A stretch of DNA of 64,000 bases from Taxillus chinensis (Eukaryota > Streptophyta > Magnoliopsida > Santalales > Loranthaceae), in the NCBI GenBank assembly GCA_023512835.1, contig CM042087.1, positions 46,358,249 to 46,422,248 on the forward strand, in the 5' to 3' direction. Below the pieces are notes generated by a model. That model had not been told where the DNA came from, ran no database searches, and worked only from the letters and a program-made list of their open reading frames with translations. Of the stretch, positions 26,112 through 38,659 are shown piece by piece. A program made the translations under genes and the position numbers. Positions within the stretch are counted from its first letter, which is position 1; the number at the start of each line of letters is the position of its first letter.

Positions 26112-26530
26112 CCTTATATAGACAACACAACATCAAAACGACGTAGTTTTGATTAAGTGAATCCCAGGATCAAAACGACGTAGTTTTGATCACACAAGTT
26201 ACCACCTTTCCACATCCATACACACCAAAATATTCGGAATTTCAACATGGTCCTTTGGAGAAAGTTCCTTAGAATGTCAAAACCAAGGGAACCATGCAAA
26301 AATATGGTCGCACGCCAATTTGCACGTGAATTCCCAATTCACGTGCAACTCCATATGAACTCCAAATGCTCTCAAACTTCACCCCTAGCCTCCTTGCATC
26401 ATTTAGAAGACAATTACACTTGCACGTGAATTGGTCCCATATCACGTGCACCTCACACACACGTCCATTTGGCCTGAAACTTCGTGGTAGATAGAGGACA
26501 TCATTCTAAGCATCTTTCCTTTTGCACGTG
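26112..26530 (-). promoter_or_regulatory. Chromovirus U3: TATA box, duplicated ACGT palindromes and five G-boxes
   Basis: On the minus strand a TATATAAGG box (complement of 26112-26120) has upstream of it two exact copies of a 22-bp near-palindrome, starting ATCAAAACGACGTAG, at 26132-26153 and 26169-26190. Further upstream are five CACGTG G-boxes at 26323, 26340, 26423, 26453 and 26525. ACGT-core and G-box sites bind bZIP and bHLH factors in plants (ABA, light, jasmonate responses). That this LTR is so regulated is inference. Confidence 0.6.
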
Positions 26531-26620
26531 AATTCATTGGAGTCCATTAACTAGGTCAAAATCTAGAAAAAACTCTACTCAGGAGGCAAAACCGACTAAC
26601 TCAAGGTACGGGTCCTTACA

Positions 26621-26636
26621 TCCTCTCCCCCTTAAG
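26621..26636 (-). other. Polypurine tract of the chromovirus
   Basis: Complement reads CTTAAGGGGGAGAGGA directly before the LTR start TGTAAGG on the minus strand, the position of the plus-strand primer for reverse transcription. Confidence 0.85.
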
Positions 26637-26819
26637 ACTTTTCGTCCTCGAAAAGAAAAGACATACGAGGAAAACAACCACAAACTACCCATTTGCCACC
26701 CGGCAAGCCACAACACCCAAATGGGTCATACACCACACACAAGACAACAAAGACAACAAGTACCACCATAATTCATAATCACAATAATGCATATAACACG
26801 AATACACATCTCAAAACAC

Positions 26820-29800
26820 ATCACATAAGAACACATGTCTTTAAAAGACAAGACAAATACACCAAATCGTACACAACTAATACAAGAAAACAAAATACAT
26901 CACACCCTTGGCCATCGACCACCTCCCCACGCTTAAGATTGTTCGTCCTCGAACAAGTCCGGGATCGCTCACGCATCACGGACTCACGTTCCCATGTCTC
27001 CTCCTCAATGCCACGGTCGCCACAAGCACGCGAACCAAAGGAATAAGCACGACCACGCAAAAGCTTTTCTCGCCGATCTAGGATACGGATAGGGACCTCA
27101 ATGACGGACATGTCATCCTCAATGTCCAACGTCCCCCAATCAATCACATGAGTGGGGTCAGGGTGATACTTCCTCAATCGGGACACGTGAAACACGTTGT
27201 GCACGCGACTCGGCCCGCGGTGGTAACGCTAACCAGGTAGGCCACAGGCCCTACACGATCCAGAATCGCAAAAGGACCAATAAACCGCGGAGATAGCTTG
27301 GAACCCCGCCCAAACCGTCGATGTCCACGTCGTGGAGAGACACGAAGGAACACATGATCACCAACAGAAAACTCCAAAGGTCGCCGCCGCCGATCCGCAT
27401 AAGATTTCAGTCGACTCGAGCCGCTAACAAACGCCGACGAATTAACTTAACCTTCTCGGTAGCCTCTTGAACCAATCGTGGCCCCAAGAGAGCTGTCTCC
27501 CCCACCTCGGTCCAACACAAAGGTGATCGACATGGCCGTCCGTACAACGCCTCAAAAGGAGCCATCCCAATGGATGCCTGATAATCGTTGTTGTAGGCAA
27601 ACTCTACCAAAGGAAGGTGAGTTGCCCACGAACCCCCGAAATCTAACACACAGGCCCGTAACATGTCCTCCATGGTCCGATTCGTCCGCTCGGTCCTGGC
27701 CGTCCGTCTCGGGGTGAAAGGCTGTACTCAAGTGAAGCTTGGTCCCCATAGCTTCCTTGCAAACCGGCCCAAAAACGGGAAGTGAACCGCGAATCCCGGT
27801 CGAGACAACCGATGATGGTACGCCATGCGGTCTCACAATCTCGTTCATGTACGGTGACTCAAGGTCCCGATGGAGTCCCGTTCGCGAACAAGAAGAAAAT
27901 GGGCCGACTTTGTGAGTCGATCCACAATCACCCAAATCATATCCTTCCTCCCAGTGGTGGGTGGAAGACCAGCCACAAAATCCATCGCTATGTGGTCCCA
28001 CTTCCACTCGCTATGGGCAACGGCCGTAACATGCCCGCCGGCCGCCGATGCTCGGCCCTTCACCGCCGACACGTGAGGCACCGCGAAACAAAGGCGACCA
28101 CATCGCGTTTCATCCCAGGCCACCAAAAATGTCCCCGAAGCGCATGGTACATCTTCGTACCCCCTGGATGCACAAGAACTCTAGACCTGGTGAAACTCCC
28201 TCATCACCTCATCCCTGAGGGAAGAAGCTACTACCAACCGCCCCTGAAATGACAACTCATGCTCAGGACCCTCTCGTCCGGTCCTCCGATAGTTCCCCGG
28301 CTTCAATACGGGCACGGAGAACCTCACACTCAATGTCACCCATTGTTTCCTCCCGGACGCGCCGGTACAACTCAGGCACTACCACCAAAGGACTCGGGAC
28401 CGTCCCACCATCACGAACAACAATGCCGCACTGCAACGTCGCCAACCGCTCCATCAACTTCCACTCTCTCACGGCCACCTCAACTTTCCCTTTTCTGCTC
28501 AACGCATCGCCCACAACATTACCCTTGCCCGGGGTATAGGCAAGAGTAAAATCAAAGGTCCGCAAATACTCCACCCATCTCCTTTGCCTCAAATTCAAGT
28601 CCTTCGAGTAAAGATGTCATGAAGGCTCTTGTGATCCGAGAACACCACAAACTTTTCCCCCAGGAGGTAGTGCCGCCAACTCTTCAGGGCGAAGATGACC
28701 CCGCTAACTCAAGGTCATGAGTAGGATAATTCCGCTCATGAGGCTTCACTGCCTTGACCCATAAGCTATCACACCGTGCTCCCGCATAAGCACACACCCC
28801 AAACCAACCTTGGACGCATCACAATACACCTCATACGGAATATCCTCCCTAGGCAACCTCAACACAGCGCAGTGGTCAAACGGGTTTTGAGAGTCTCAAA
28901 CGCCTGCCGGCACTTGTCCGTCCAATCAAACTTCACGCCCTTCCGAGTCAACGCCGTCATAGGAGCCGCCAAACGGGAGAACCCCTCGACAAAACGACGA
29001 TAGTACCCCGCCAAGCCAAGAAAACTACGGATCTCAAAAACGTTGGTTGGCCTCGCCCACGATGCCACGGCCTCAATCTTGGCCGGGTCCACCCTAACTC
29101 CCTCAGTGACACCACATGGCCAAGAAAGTGAACCTCCTGCAGCCAAAACTCACACTTGCTAAACTTAGCAAACAGTGCTGGTCCCTCAAGGTTTGCAACA
29201 TGTTGCCAAGTGCTCCACATGCTCCCTCTCGGTCTTGGAATACACCAAGATATCGTCGATAAACACCACCACGAACGAGTCTAAGTATGGGGCAAAGACT
29301 TGGTTCATCAAATGCATGAACACCGCTGGCGCATTAGTGAGCCCGAAAGGCATCACTACCCACTCATAATGCCCATACCTGCACCGAAAAGCCGTCTTAG
29401 GGATGTCCTCCTCCCCTACCCCCGAGCCGGTGATACCCCGACCGTAAGTCTATCTTGGAAAACCACCTGGGCCCCACTCAACCGGTCAAACAGGTCATCT
29501 ATCCGAGGCAACGGGTACTTGTTCTTCACGATCACCGAATTCGGCTTCCTGTAGTCGATGCAGAGACGAAGCGTGCCATCGGCCTTCTTAGCAAAGAGCA
29601 CCGGAGCACCCCAAGGTGAGGTACTCGGTCTAATATACCCCTGGCCCACCAACTCCTCGATTTGCCTCTCGAAGCTCCCTCGGCTCGGCTGGCCCCATAC
29701 GATATGCTACTTGGGAGATCGGACCCGTCCCCGGCACCAACTCAATGGTGAACTCCACACTCCTCTTAGGTGGCAAACTCCTCAACCGCTCAGGAAAAAC

Positions 29801-31710
29801 ATCCTGAAATTGGTCCACAACAACGGGCCACACCCTCTTTTCCACCTTACCCTCCTCAAGAAAGGTCGGGCGCTAACCTGTGGGTAATGGCACCCCACCG
29901 GTCCAACACGGCCCGGCTCGACTCGCCTCACAATCCCACTCCCCCTGTAGGGTGCAAGAGGTCCCTGCAGGTGTCACGAAGGTCACACGCCGCCGATAAC
30001 AATCTATCTTGGCCTGGAAAGCCATAAGCCGGTCCATACCCAAGATCAGGTCGAACGTCCTCAAAGGCATCACATGTAAGTCAAAACTCGGCTCCACCTC
30101 GCCTATGGTTAGCACACGATCCACGGCAAACTCGCCGGACCTCAATCATGCCTCCTACCAGGAGACTCCACAACTAGGGGCCTCGCGGCCTCCACACAGG
30201 CTAACCCCAAGCCGTCTATGACAAGCTCAAGAACAAACGAACACGATGCACCCGTATCGAAAAGTACGAAGCTAAGGTACGGGAGATCAAGAGGGTACCT
30301 CTAACCACCGATGGTCCTGCTCCACCCTCCTGGTGGGGGGTGGTAGCTCGGCCTCCTCCTGGTACGTCGCCTCTAGCGCAAACACCCTTCCTTGGCCCGT
30401 GCCACTTGTCGGCTCACTCACCTGGACGCTTCCCGCTAAGGTTGCCTCCGGCCTCGGTCTGCTGCCGCTCCGGCCTCCCCCGAGGTCGGGTCCGATTCGA
30501 TCTGGCCGACTAGCCGGCCACCGACGAGCCGGTCTCTCTCCTGGTGCACGAAACCCTGGCATCACTCCTTGTCCTGGATGTCATGCCTCCAACTCCCCTG
30601 TTGCCACTCCGGCAACTCGGCTCGATGGCCCTCTCGTCCACATCTATGGCATTTCCGGTCTCTCTTTGGACACTCCTTTCTCAAGTGGCCTTGCTCCCCA
30701 CAAGCAGTAACAACCGCCGGGGAGACCCCCTGTTTGGACCGCCCTGCCGCCACCGCCAAAGCTAGACCTCCCTGGGTTCGCCAATGTCCGTCCCCCGCTG
30801 CGGAAGGAACGCTTATCCCTCTCCTCTGTCTTGAGCCTCTTGGACCCTTGCATCTCGATCAGGCCCACTCTGCTGGCGACCCTGATGGGCCCGCCTCCCA
30901 CCATCCGGCTCTCTCTCGGCTATACGGGCCGTCTCCACGGCTTCATCATAGGTCCTCAAGCGTAGAATCGCCACCCTCTCCCTAAGGGCTGGCCTAAGAC
31001 CCGAGTGAACTTGTGGGCCTTCAGGTCCTCCTTTGCCATTGTCTCGGGGGCAAACCTGCTCAAGCTCCGGAACTCCCGCTCATACTCGGGCACCGTCTTT
31101 GATCCTTGCTTCAGGCGCCAAATTCCTCCCTCTTCCGCCATCTTATCGATTCTGTGGAAGAACTCATCATGGAAGAGTTGCAAGAATTCCTCCCAAAACA
31201 TGAGTTGCACCGCACGGCTCCCCGCAACACTCGTCCACCACTCCAAAGCGTCCCCCTCCAGTGCCGAATTGCGGCCGCACCTTATCCTCCTCCCTGGGCA
31301 GGAGAAAGGAGAACACGTGCTCAATCCGCCTCAACCACCGCTCGGCTACCACAGGATCTTCTCCCCCCTCAAATCGCGGAGGTTGTTCCTTTCGGAACCG
31401 TGTCACCACGTCATCCTCTCGCACGGGTCGGTGCACCACCCAGCGAACTCCCACGCTCACGAGGCGCTCTCTCCTCTGGTGGTGGTGGTGGTGGCACCAC
31501 CGCCGTGGCCGCCATTTCACGGCGCACTTCCTCCCGAACGTCCCGCCGGAGTCCCTCCCGTAGCTCTCGTACCTCCAGCAGGATGCCTTCTTGTAGCCGT
31601 GCCAGGAATAACGCATGCCCTCCAACGGATGGTCCCGCACCCGGACCCTCATGGGCAGATGACTCATCGACCATCGCCCCGGACGCACGCGTCACTCTTC
31701 TCGGCGGCAT
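26820..31710 (-). pseudogene. Chromovirus gag-pol, frame-disrupted
   Basis: Reads on the minus strand from ATG at 31710 (MPPRRVTRASG). The Gag core follows (RWLRRIEHVFSF near 31330). Zinc knuckles lie around 30700-30620 (HLRKECPKRDRKCHRCGREG); the first has lost one Cys. The retropepsin active site DTGAS is near 30245-30260, with FDLILGMDRL downstream. RT has [13 protein letters not shown] near 29560 and the FIDDILVYS catalytic box near 29255. RNase H spans about 28860-28300. Integrase includes EWKWDHIAMDF near 28010 and [12 protein letters not shown] near 27530. The module [19 protein letters not shown] is near 27330, followed by a chromodomain-like tail (HNVFHVSRLRKYHPD near 27190). At least ten frame changes and several stops break the polyprotein. 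Many fall next to CAG/CTG, so some may be sequence errors. Confidence 0.88.
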
Positions 31711-32116
31711 TCTTACTACACGAAGTAAGAAGCACAACGTCAAAACAATTTTATAATCTATCGCGTCACTACCCCTACCCCACCGATCAATTTCACTAAC
31801 ACATGGCATTACACATACACCGCATCAATCACATTGCACACAAGACAGTCCACATTGTAGTCATACCCAAAGCGGTCCAAGAATATTCGAGTTGCACAGT
31901 TCACACATAATCATGTTATGCACATCCTTCACACATGTCAACAAATGCAACTAGTGCCCTAATGCCAATGCATGCAAATCCTACCACAAGACTTGGACTA
32001 CCCTAAGTACACCTTGGAGGCTCAAAGAGGACCATGTTGATCAGGCATGTCCCTCCAGGCTCCTCCAAAGGACTCAAGATAACCAAGTCCGCCCACTACC
32101 CTAGGCCAACTAGACC

Positions 32117-32132
32117 ATGCTCGATACCATAT
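32117..32132 (-). other. Primer-binding site, initiator tRNA-Met type
   Basis: On the minus strand the LTR end GACA is followed by ATATGGTATCGAGCATGG, which matches the initiator tRNA-Met complement TGGTATCAGAGC except that CAGAG reads CGAG, again a CAG-type change. Confidence 0.8.
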
Positions 32133-33983
32133 TGTCACGCCCCGGATTTCCAACCCGAGGAAACCGGTACGTGACTCCCCTTTTACCCACACGGAGGGCA
32201 AAGGGGTTAGGATACAAACCAAGCTGAACAATTTAAACATTCACCACATTCAAGAAAGATAAAGCCCATCAAGCAGACCACAAAATAAATCGGTCTTTAA
32301 TACAAAGTCTTTTCGATTCATCCCCATTGGGGTTACATCAGCTCCCATAAAAATAACATACACAGGAAAGTAAATAAAGTCTTCCACCTTGGTGTCCCAC
32401 CTAACGCCTGTAGGTTCCTGTAAAGAAAACAACATGGTAGGAGGGGTGAGCAACCACAACCTCGTAGGGATCAAGTCTCCCCAACCCATCCCGTGCACCT
32501 ATTATCTACATGACCGTGTACAAGTGTCGTGTCGTGATACGCCTATTCCACCAGGATATAGTTACCTGGCTATAGCAACAAATATAATCATACACAGGAT
32601 GGTATATAAACACTCCCAGGCTTCCACACCACCGGGTTCCAAGAACGTCCCGGCTTCCACACCCACCGGGTTCCACAAAACGATCCCAGGCTTCCACACC
32701 ACCGGGTTCCACAAACAGTCCCGGGCTTCCACGGCCACCGGGTTCCACAAACGTCCCAGGCTTCCACACCACCGGGTTCCACAAAAGCGATCCCGGGCTT
32801 CCACAACCACCGGGTTTACAAGCAAACACGCAAGACACATGGCCATACAGGCATAACGTCAAACCCTTAGCATGCTTAGTCACACAGGAATAACATCGAA
32901 CACTTAGCATGCATATATCCACAAGCTCATAAACCCAACCACACGGACATAACCGACACACTTGACGTGCGTGGCCTCACAGGCATTTCCGTAAACACAT
33001 AACAAGCACGGCCTCACAGGCTTTACCACAAACACAACATGTACGGCCTCACAGGCATAAGTTCAAACACTTGGCAGGCATATACACACAAGAATACTCA
33101 CACAGGCATTTCATCAAACATATAGCATGTTTTCCATAGAATCACACCAAAACGCCATCGAAGGCCAACATTCATATAGGAGGTCACACCTATATGAATT
33201 TACATATAAATAATATAACAGATATACTCATATTCTTGCCCTAGGACCCTAGGACAGAGGAGGACTTAGGAAGAACGGAATCCCTACCTCAAGGAAAACG
33301 CAACAACACAAGAATAGTCCGATCCCAAGCCGAACGCCGTCCACCCACGGAGCACCGACCACCCACGCAAGACGCCCGCAGGCGAAACAGAGCTCTCCTT
33401 CCCTCTCTCTCTCTCTCTCTCTCCGCAACGGCTGGTGAAGCAACAAACCCTAAACCTAAAACAGAGGGGCTTCTCCTCCTTATATGAATACACAACATCA
33501 AAACGACGTAGTTTTGATTAAGTGAATCCCAGGATCAAAACGACGTAGTTTTGATCACACAAGTTACCACCTTTCCACATCCATACACACCAAAATATTC
33601 AGAATTTCAACATGGTCCTTTGGAGAAAGTTCCTTAGAATGTCAAAACCAAGGAACCATGCAAAAATATGGCCGCACGATGCACTGCACGTAATTCCCAA
33701 TTCACGTGCAACTCCATATGAACTCCAAATGCTCTCAAACTTCACCCCTAGCCTCCTTGCATCATTTAGAAGACAATTACACTTGCACGTGAATTGGTCC
33801 CATATCACGTGCACCTCACACACACGTCCATTTGGCCTCGAAACTTCGTGGTAGATAGAGGACATCATTCTAAGCATCTTTCCTTTTGCACGTGAATTCA
33901 TTGGAGTCCATTAACTAGGTCAAAATCTAGAAAAAACTCTACTCAGGAGGCAAAACGACTAACTCAAGGTACGGGTCCTTACA
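32133..33983 (-). repeat. Chromovirus 5' LTR (right copy)
   Basis: Partner of 24766-26620. Carries the same tandem array (32611-32818), the duplicated ACGT palindromes (33497-33518, 33534-33555) and four CACGTG G-boxes (33703, 33786, 33806, 33889); the fifth has decayed to CACGTA. As the 5' LTR on the minus strand this is the copy that would drive transcription. Confidence 0.95.
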
Positions 33984-34088
33984 GTTAATCTCGGCCCATA
34001 AGCAAGTTGGGCTAAACCAAATCTAATAATTTTAATTCATTTAAAAATCTATTACAAGACGATCGATCCAACCCGTTTGACAACTATA

Positions 34089-34650
34089 AAAGCAAGTAGG
34101 AGTTTGTTTGGATGTAGCTAAATATTGTTTCAAATGTCAATTCAATGTGTGTTATCTTTTATAACTGTGTCATCTAATGATATATACATATATGATATCA
34201 GACGTACAAGTAACATATTTAGAACTTTATCGTTGCTGCTAACTACATGAAAGCATTCAAGAAAACCTTGCTGGTTTGCCCCACCTTGAATTTTCTTCCC
34301 GAAAACTCTATATACAATTTTGTTTTTGGTTTTTGCCATTAGGCAGCTAGTCTTTCGCCTTGACATGAAAACCTCTAATCTTGTCTTTATTAGATGCAAG
34401 CGGGGTTGTTAATAAGCCCTGTTGAACTTAGCATGTGCCTCGGGCTTGGGATAGCTTCAAAGTTGTTTAGCCTTGGGCTCGTTGAAGTTCAACTTGGCCT
34501 TGTGGGCTCGTCTTAGTTTGCTTTGAGCTTGTTTTATTCGGCTTGTTTAATTTTGTCACTTAAACTCACTTGGAATTAACTTGACCATAGAGCCACTAGT
34601 TTAGCCTATGGGCCACGGGTGCCCTCAGATCAACCCAAGTGCTTCTTTGT
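34089..34650. other. Intergenic, no gene recognised
   Basis: Sequence after the hAT right end with only random short ORFs. No transposon terminus or coding domain recognised. Confidence 0.4.
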
Positions 34651-35870
34651 CCACTCAAATGTTTAAGGGCCACATAATCATAGTAGACGATGAACTTCTT
34701 CCTTATCAAATAATGCTCTTATACCCTAGAGCTCGCCCCATTACATAGAACTTCTAGTCGTAAGTTGACCAAGACTGCCTAGTTTGACACAAGTCCTCAT
34801 TATAGAATGCAATGGGTTTGTTCTTGTAACAGCCAAGTCACCCGTAGTCCGATATTATCTAGTTTAAAGCTCAAGCTCAATCCTTGATTTTGTTTTTAGT
34901 GGGTTGCACCGCTCTCCAAAGGTCACTAATCCCAAAAAGGCCTCGTGCTAGAATGGTTCTCATGCTCTACTTAAGAGGAAAACTTAGTTTTCCACTTCAA
35001 TCGATCTAGGACTTCATAGTTCTCTTAGGATAAGATCACATCAATGCCTAGCTTGCTAGCATCAAAATTCATCTCAAATAACTTATCAAAATTAAGGAAA
35101 GCTAACATGGGAGCCTAATAAAACTCATTTTTTAACTTCAAAAATCCATGCTTAGCATCTTTCTCTACTGGAATTTGCCCTCACACACTTAACTAATACT
35201 GCTTAGCATCTTTCTCTACAAGGTGTAGGCCTCTCCTTGAATTCTTTCATCTCTAATTATCTACCATGATACCCTCACTTCAAACCACAAATCCCAAGAA
35301 TAACAAGCTTTTAGTCATGAAAATGCATTTCTTTAAATTAGTAAATAACTTATTCTTCCTCAACACAGTCATAACATGTTTTTGGTGTTCAACATGCTCA
35401 TTCTATGATTTATTGAATACTAAAAGTATACAACTACAAAACAGTTATTAAATGGTTTATATATCTGATTCATCACACGAATGAACATACTAGGGGAATT
35501 TCTGTGACTAAACGACATCACTAACAATTCAAATAACTCTTCCTTGGTCTTAAATATAATTTTTCATTCATCTCGTGGTTTAATCTAAATCTGATAATAT
35601 TTGTTGTGTAAATCACTCTTGGAAAACATTTATGCTCCACTCAGTCCGTCTAGCATGCTGTCCAAGCATGGTATGAAAAATTTATAGCTAATGGTAATCT
35701 TGCCAGACTATAAACACACATCCTCCTACACTTATCCTTCTTGGGTGTCAATGGGGCTATAGCATGACACAATGACGTAAGCTATCTTGAATAAATCTCT
35801 TGTTCAATTAGCTTTTAGACCTTTTCCTATAAAATTTCAATTTCCTTGAAACTCATACTGTAATGTGGTA
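34650..35870 (-). pseudogene. Ancient gypsy pol relic (RT to RNase H)
   Basis: Translating the minus strand with many stops and shifts still gives ordered gypsy reverse-transcriptase phrases. These are MLDGLSGA then MFSKSDLHNKYYQI (35590-35680), a degenerate RT palm segment ending MNQI (35470-35560), and the RT/RNase H junction with ASKLGIDVILS (35010-35080). No LTRs, primer site or open frame remain, so this is a much older insertion than the chromoviruses. Confidence 0.65.
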
Positions 35871-36411
35871 GATTCATAAGATTAGGGACTGAAGCAGCAC
35901 ACAAGCGTTACGATAAACAAGCTATAATAACAACGATTAAATATCCAAGAATGATTTGTCAAAAGCCACAAAACTCTAATTTATTTTATTCAAAGTTGGT
36001 AAAATTTTAGGATGTTGTAAGTCCCTCCGCGCAGACCCTTAACGGTTATTATATATACTTACGTATATCACCAAAAAAATGAAGTAAACAAAAAATTAGA
36101 AAGGCCTGCGAACCGACAAAAAAATAATAATTACGATTCAAATAAATATGCCGCGGCATCCCACTTTGCTCCACCGACAATCCATGGCGCTTGGTTGTCC
36201 ACGTGTGCGGTCTAAAGTCGATCTCCACTTTCCTGCACCGAGTCTGTCTCCACTGGCGACGTAGCTGACGACGCAGCCACGACAAAATCGAACGGAGGCC
36301 AATCCGATAGACCGCTGGAAAAAAGACTAAAATTCTCTCTCCATCATTTTCAGCCATGATTTTAAGTAAACATAGGAATAAATAGTCGGTTGACCCGTGT
36401 AGAGTAGCATC

Positions 36412-36647
36412 AATGGCTTGGTTGAATTGTTTTTATTTTTATTTTTAAAATATAATAGTTATTTTTGAGAATACCAAAAATAAAAAATAAAAAATAAAAA
36501 AATTTATTTTTATTTTTAAAATTCTATAAAACAAAAATAATATTTTATTATTTTATATTTTATATTTTTTATATTTAAAAATAATTATTATATTTTAAAA
36601 ATAAAAATAAAAATAAAAAAAAATTAAAATAAACATGCTCTAGAGAA
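36412..36647. repeat. Small foldback (inverted-repeat) element
   Basis: The left arm (TTTTTATTTTTATTTTTAAA, then ATATAATAGTTATTTTT) is the inverted complement of the right arm, which ends AAACATGCTCTAGAG. Arms are about 65 bp each around an AT-rich centre, so the element could form one long hairpin. The terminal AGAGCATGTTT phrase also occurs at 20884. Confidence 0.6.
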
Positions 36648-36649
36648 TC

Positions 36650-37990
36650 GTTATTGAAGTATTGAATTTGAAGGTCCCTCGGAGGAGCACCGTACCATAT
36701 AATAAAATTAAAACAAATTTACACCAGTAGGCTTCCGTCCCTCCGGTCGTTGTCTGCATTGTCCCATAAATTTCTGACTTTGTGTTTTTCCTTTCTCCAT
36801 GCTTTGCTTTCTGTTCAACCAACTAAATTCCGCCCACCTAAAAGTCTTCCACCCAGTCACCTCACCCTGCGGTCCGTGCCATATGGAAAGATATAGTATA
36901 TTAAATTATATAATTTTAATGTTTTTTAAAATTATAGTATATTTTTGATATAAAATATATTAAAATAATATAATTGTAATATTCTATCATACAATAATAT
37001 ATGTCAAAAGAATATAAATGTCAGCTTCATACTTCAAACCAAAAGTTCAATATTTTTGAGCATTTTGATCATAAATTTATAATTTTATTTTTTACATATA
37101 CAGATAACAAAGACTGAATTAGAATTGCTCTAAAAAATTACTTTTAAGCTGTTTATATGTATATACATATACTCATTAAATGTCAGCTTCATACTTCAAA
37201 CCAAAAGTTTTGAAGTGTATGAAAACCACCAGTAATAGGTATAAAAAATGATGGTTTCTTTTTAAGAAAGGGTGAAAAAAATGGATAGAAAAGTTTTTTC
37301 CTTGTTTTGCGGTGGTAGTAGAAAAGATATAAAAAGTTGTACGAAATAAACATTTTTATAACTTAATGGCAATAAAAAAATATATATAATTATATAAAAT
37401 TCTAATTTTATCATTTTATTATAGATCTCCCTCCACACCAACTCCAAACCACCTTCTCCTCCGACCCCAGTCGCAGGGGAGGCATATCTTGGCGACCCAT
37501 TTCCCTTTATTTTAAAACGAGTTCTCATGACTTGCTTCTTTAAAATTAAATCAGGATGTTAAACTACAAGTTATATTTTAATAAATTTAGAAGTTCACTT
37601 GGTTCATTCATTCAGCATTTAGATCGAAAAAGGTTCATACTTTTTGTCAACCACAAGGTATTTTGGTTGCACTTTCAAATAGCAAGTTGTGTTATTTGAA
37701 TTGAAAGTCTGTCAAAAGAACTTGCAAGTTAATTTTTTTTAGTTTTAAAGATACGTAAAACCTAATTTCCAAAATGCTTTTTAACATAAAAAAGACATTT
37801 GGGATATCAAAAATATGTAGAAGAACGTCTTTCAAGGTTTAGGCATGCTACGACTATATATATATGTATATATATCTTGAAAATGTAGCTTATTAGAAAA
37901 TCAACTTGCTTAGAGAGTTAGAGTTATATAGGAAAACTAAGGGCTGAATACATTGATTTGATAATTAATTTTGCACTTGATTTAATATTC
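36650..37990. other. Intergenic, no gene recognised
   Basis: AT-rich. A short phrase (TGTCAGCTTCATACTTCAAA and CCAAAAGTT) occurs twice, near 37019 and 37180. No coding evidence. Confidence 0.45.
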
Positions 37991-37995
37991 TAGAA

Positions 37996-38591
37996 TGTTA
38001 GGAATAATTGAGCAAATAAACAGAAAACAGAAAAATCACACTATAAACAGGAACATCGATTTACGTGGCTCACCCCCAGAAGAGGGTTACGTCCACGAGC
38101 AATGCGGAATAATTCACTATATCAAAGAGGAGTACAAATTACAGATTATCAGATTGCCAGATATTCAGATGGCACAGAACATATTACAGCAAAACATAAC
38201 AGACGGCGAAGAGAGACAGATTACTGCACAGCCAAAACAGATTGCAGAACAGAACAGAACAAGTACCCTAAAAACAGATTGCTGCAGAATGCCGAAGCAG
38301 CACAGATGGTATAGATCCCCACAGGCGTCAAACACTTGTGCTAGAGGGAGACAGATAGCTTCAGATATTACAGATCCAGACCCCACGGGCGTGGGAGACT
38401 CCGTCGTGCCGCAGCTTCTACCAAGGAGAAGAGATAGTTCGACGATAGGGGGAAATAAAATAGAACGGCACTATATTATAGGGTACGTACAGGTTCGGCG
38501 GGTTGGGTGTATATATATACACGAAATTTGGTTTCCTTTTTTTTTTACTTTACGACACCTCACAAATCTTCACCTTGACGTAAAGCCAACA
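37996..38591 (-). repeat. Copia 3' LTR (left copy, 596 bp)
   Basis: Begins TGTTAGGAATAATTGAGC and ends AAAGCCAACA on the plus strand. Positions 37996-38508 align with 40520-41029; the last 83 bp (38509-38591) do not. Confidence 0.75.
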
Positions 38592-38659
38592 AAAAAACTC
38601 CTTAACAAAAACAAAGATAGTGATAAACTAGATCTGCCGCTACCACCCGTTCTTACGAG

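Larger units (their letters stand above)
24766..26620 (-). repeat. Chromovirus 3' LTR (left copy)
   Basis: Plus-strand ends TGTCA...TTACA. Highly similar to 32133-33983 with scattered single-base differences, many at CAG, CTG or CGA/CAG positions (for example GAAACCAGGTACG here versus GAAACCGGTACG in the other copy). Contains a tandem array, a TATA box and G-boxes annotated separately. Confidence 0.95.
24766..33983 (-). mobile_element. Ty3/gypsy chromovirus, Tekay-like, near full length
   Basis: LTR retrotransposon in minus orientation with LTRs of 1855 and 1851 bp, each TGTAAGG...GACA on the coding strand. A tRNA-iMet-type primer site abuts the right LTR and a G-rich polypurine tract the left LTR. 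Between them the order gag, zinc knuckles, protease, RT, RNase H, integrase and chromodomain can be followed, but in many shifted frames. The chromodomain-type C-terminus and tRNA-iMet primer fit the Tekay/Del group; the clade is an inference. No clean 5-bp target duplication is visible: GAGTT precedes the left LTR and GTTAA follows the right one, sharing only GTT. Confidence 0.92.
24608..34088. mobile_element. Older hAT-like element interrupted by a chromovirus
   Basis: The left end TAGGAGTGTTAAATGGGTT (24608-24626) and the reverse complement of the right end, TATAGTTGTCAAACGGGTT (34070-34088), are imperfect inverted repeats of the plant hAT MITE type. Without the inserted chromovirus (24766-33983) the element would be only about 260 bp. 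Candidate 8-bp flanks ATAGTAAA and AAAGCAAG match at 5 of 8 positions, so the duplication is decayed and the call is tentative. Confidence 0.5.

Noticed and set aside
31005..31799. A 264-codon plus-strand ORF
   Set aside because: It is the antisense of the chromovirus Gag region, which has recognisable Gag residues on the minus strand.
36049..36357. A 102-codon minus-strand ORF starting MAENDGERILVFF
   Set aside because: No recognised domain, no splice partner and ends in AT-rich DNA. Could be a first-exon fragment, but I cannot support it.
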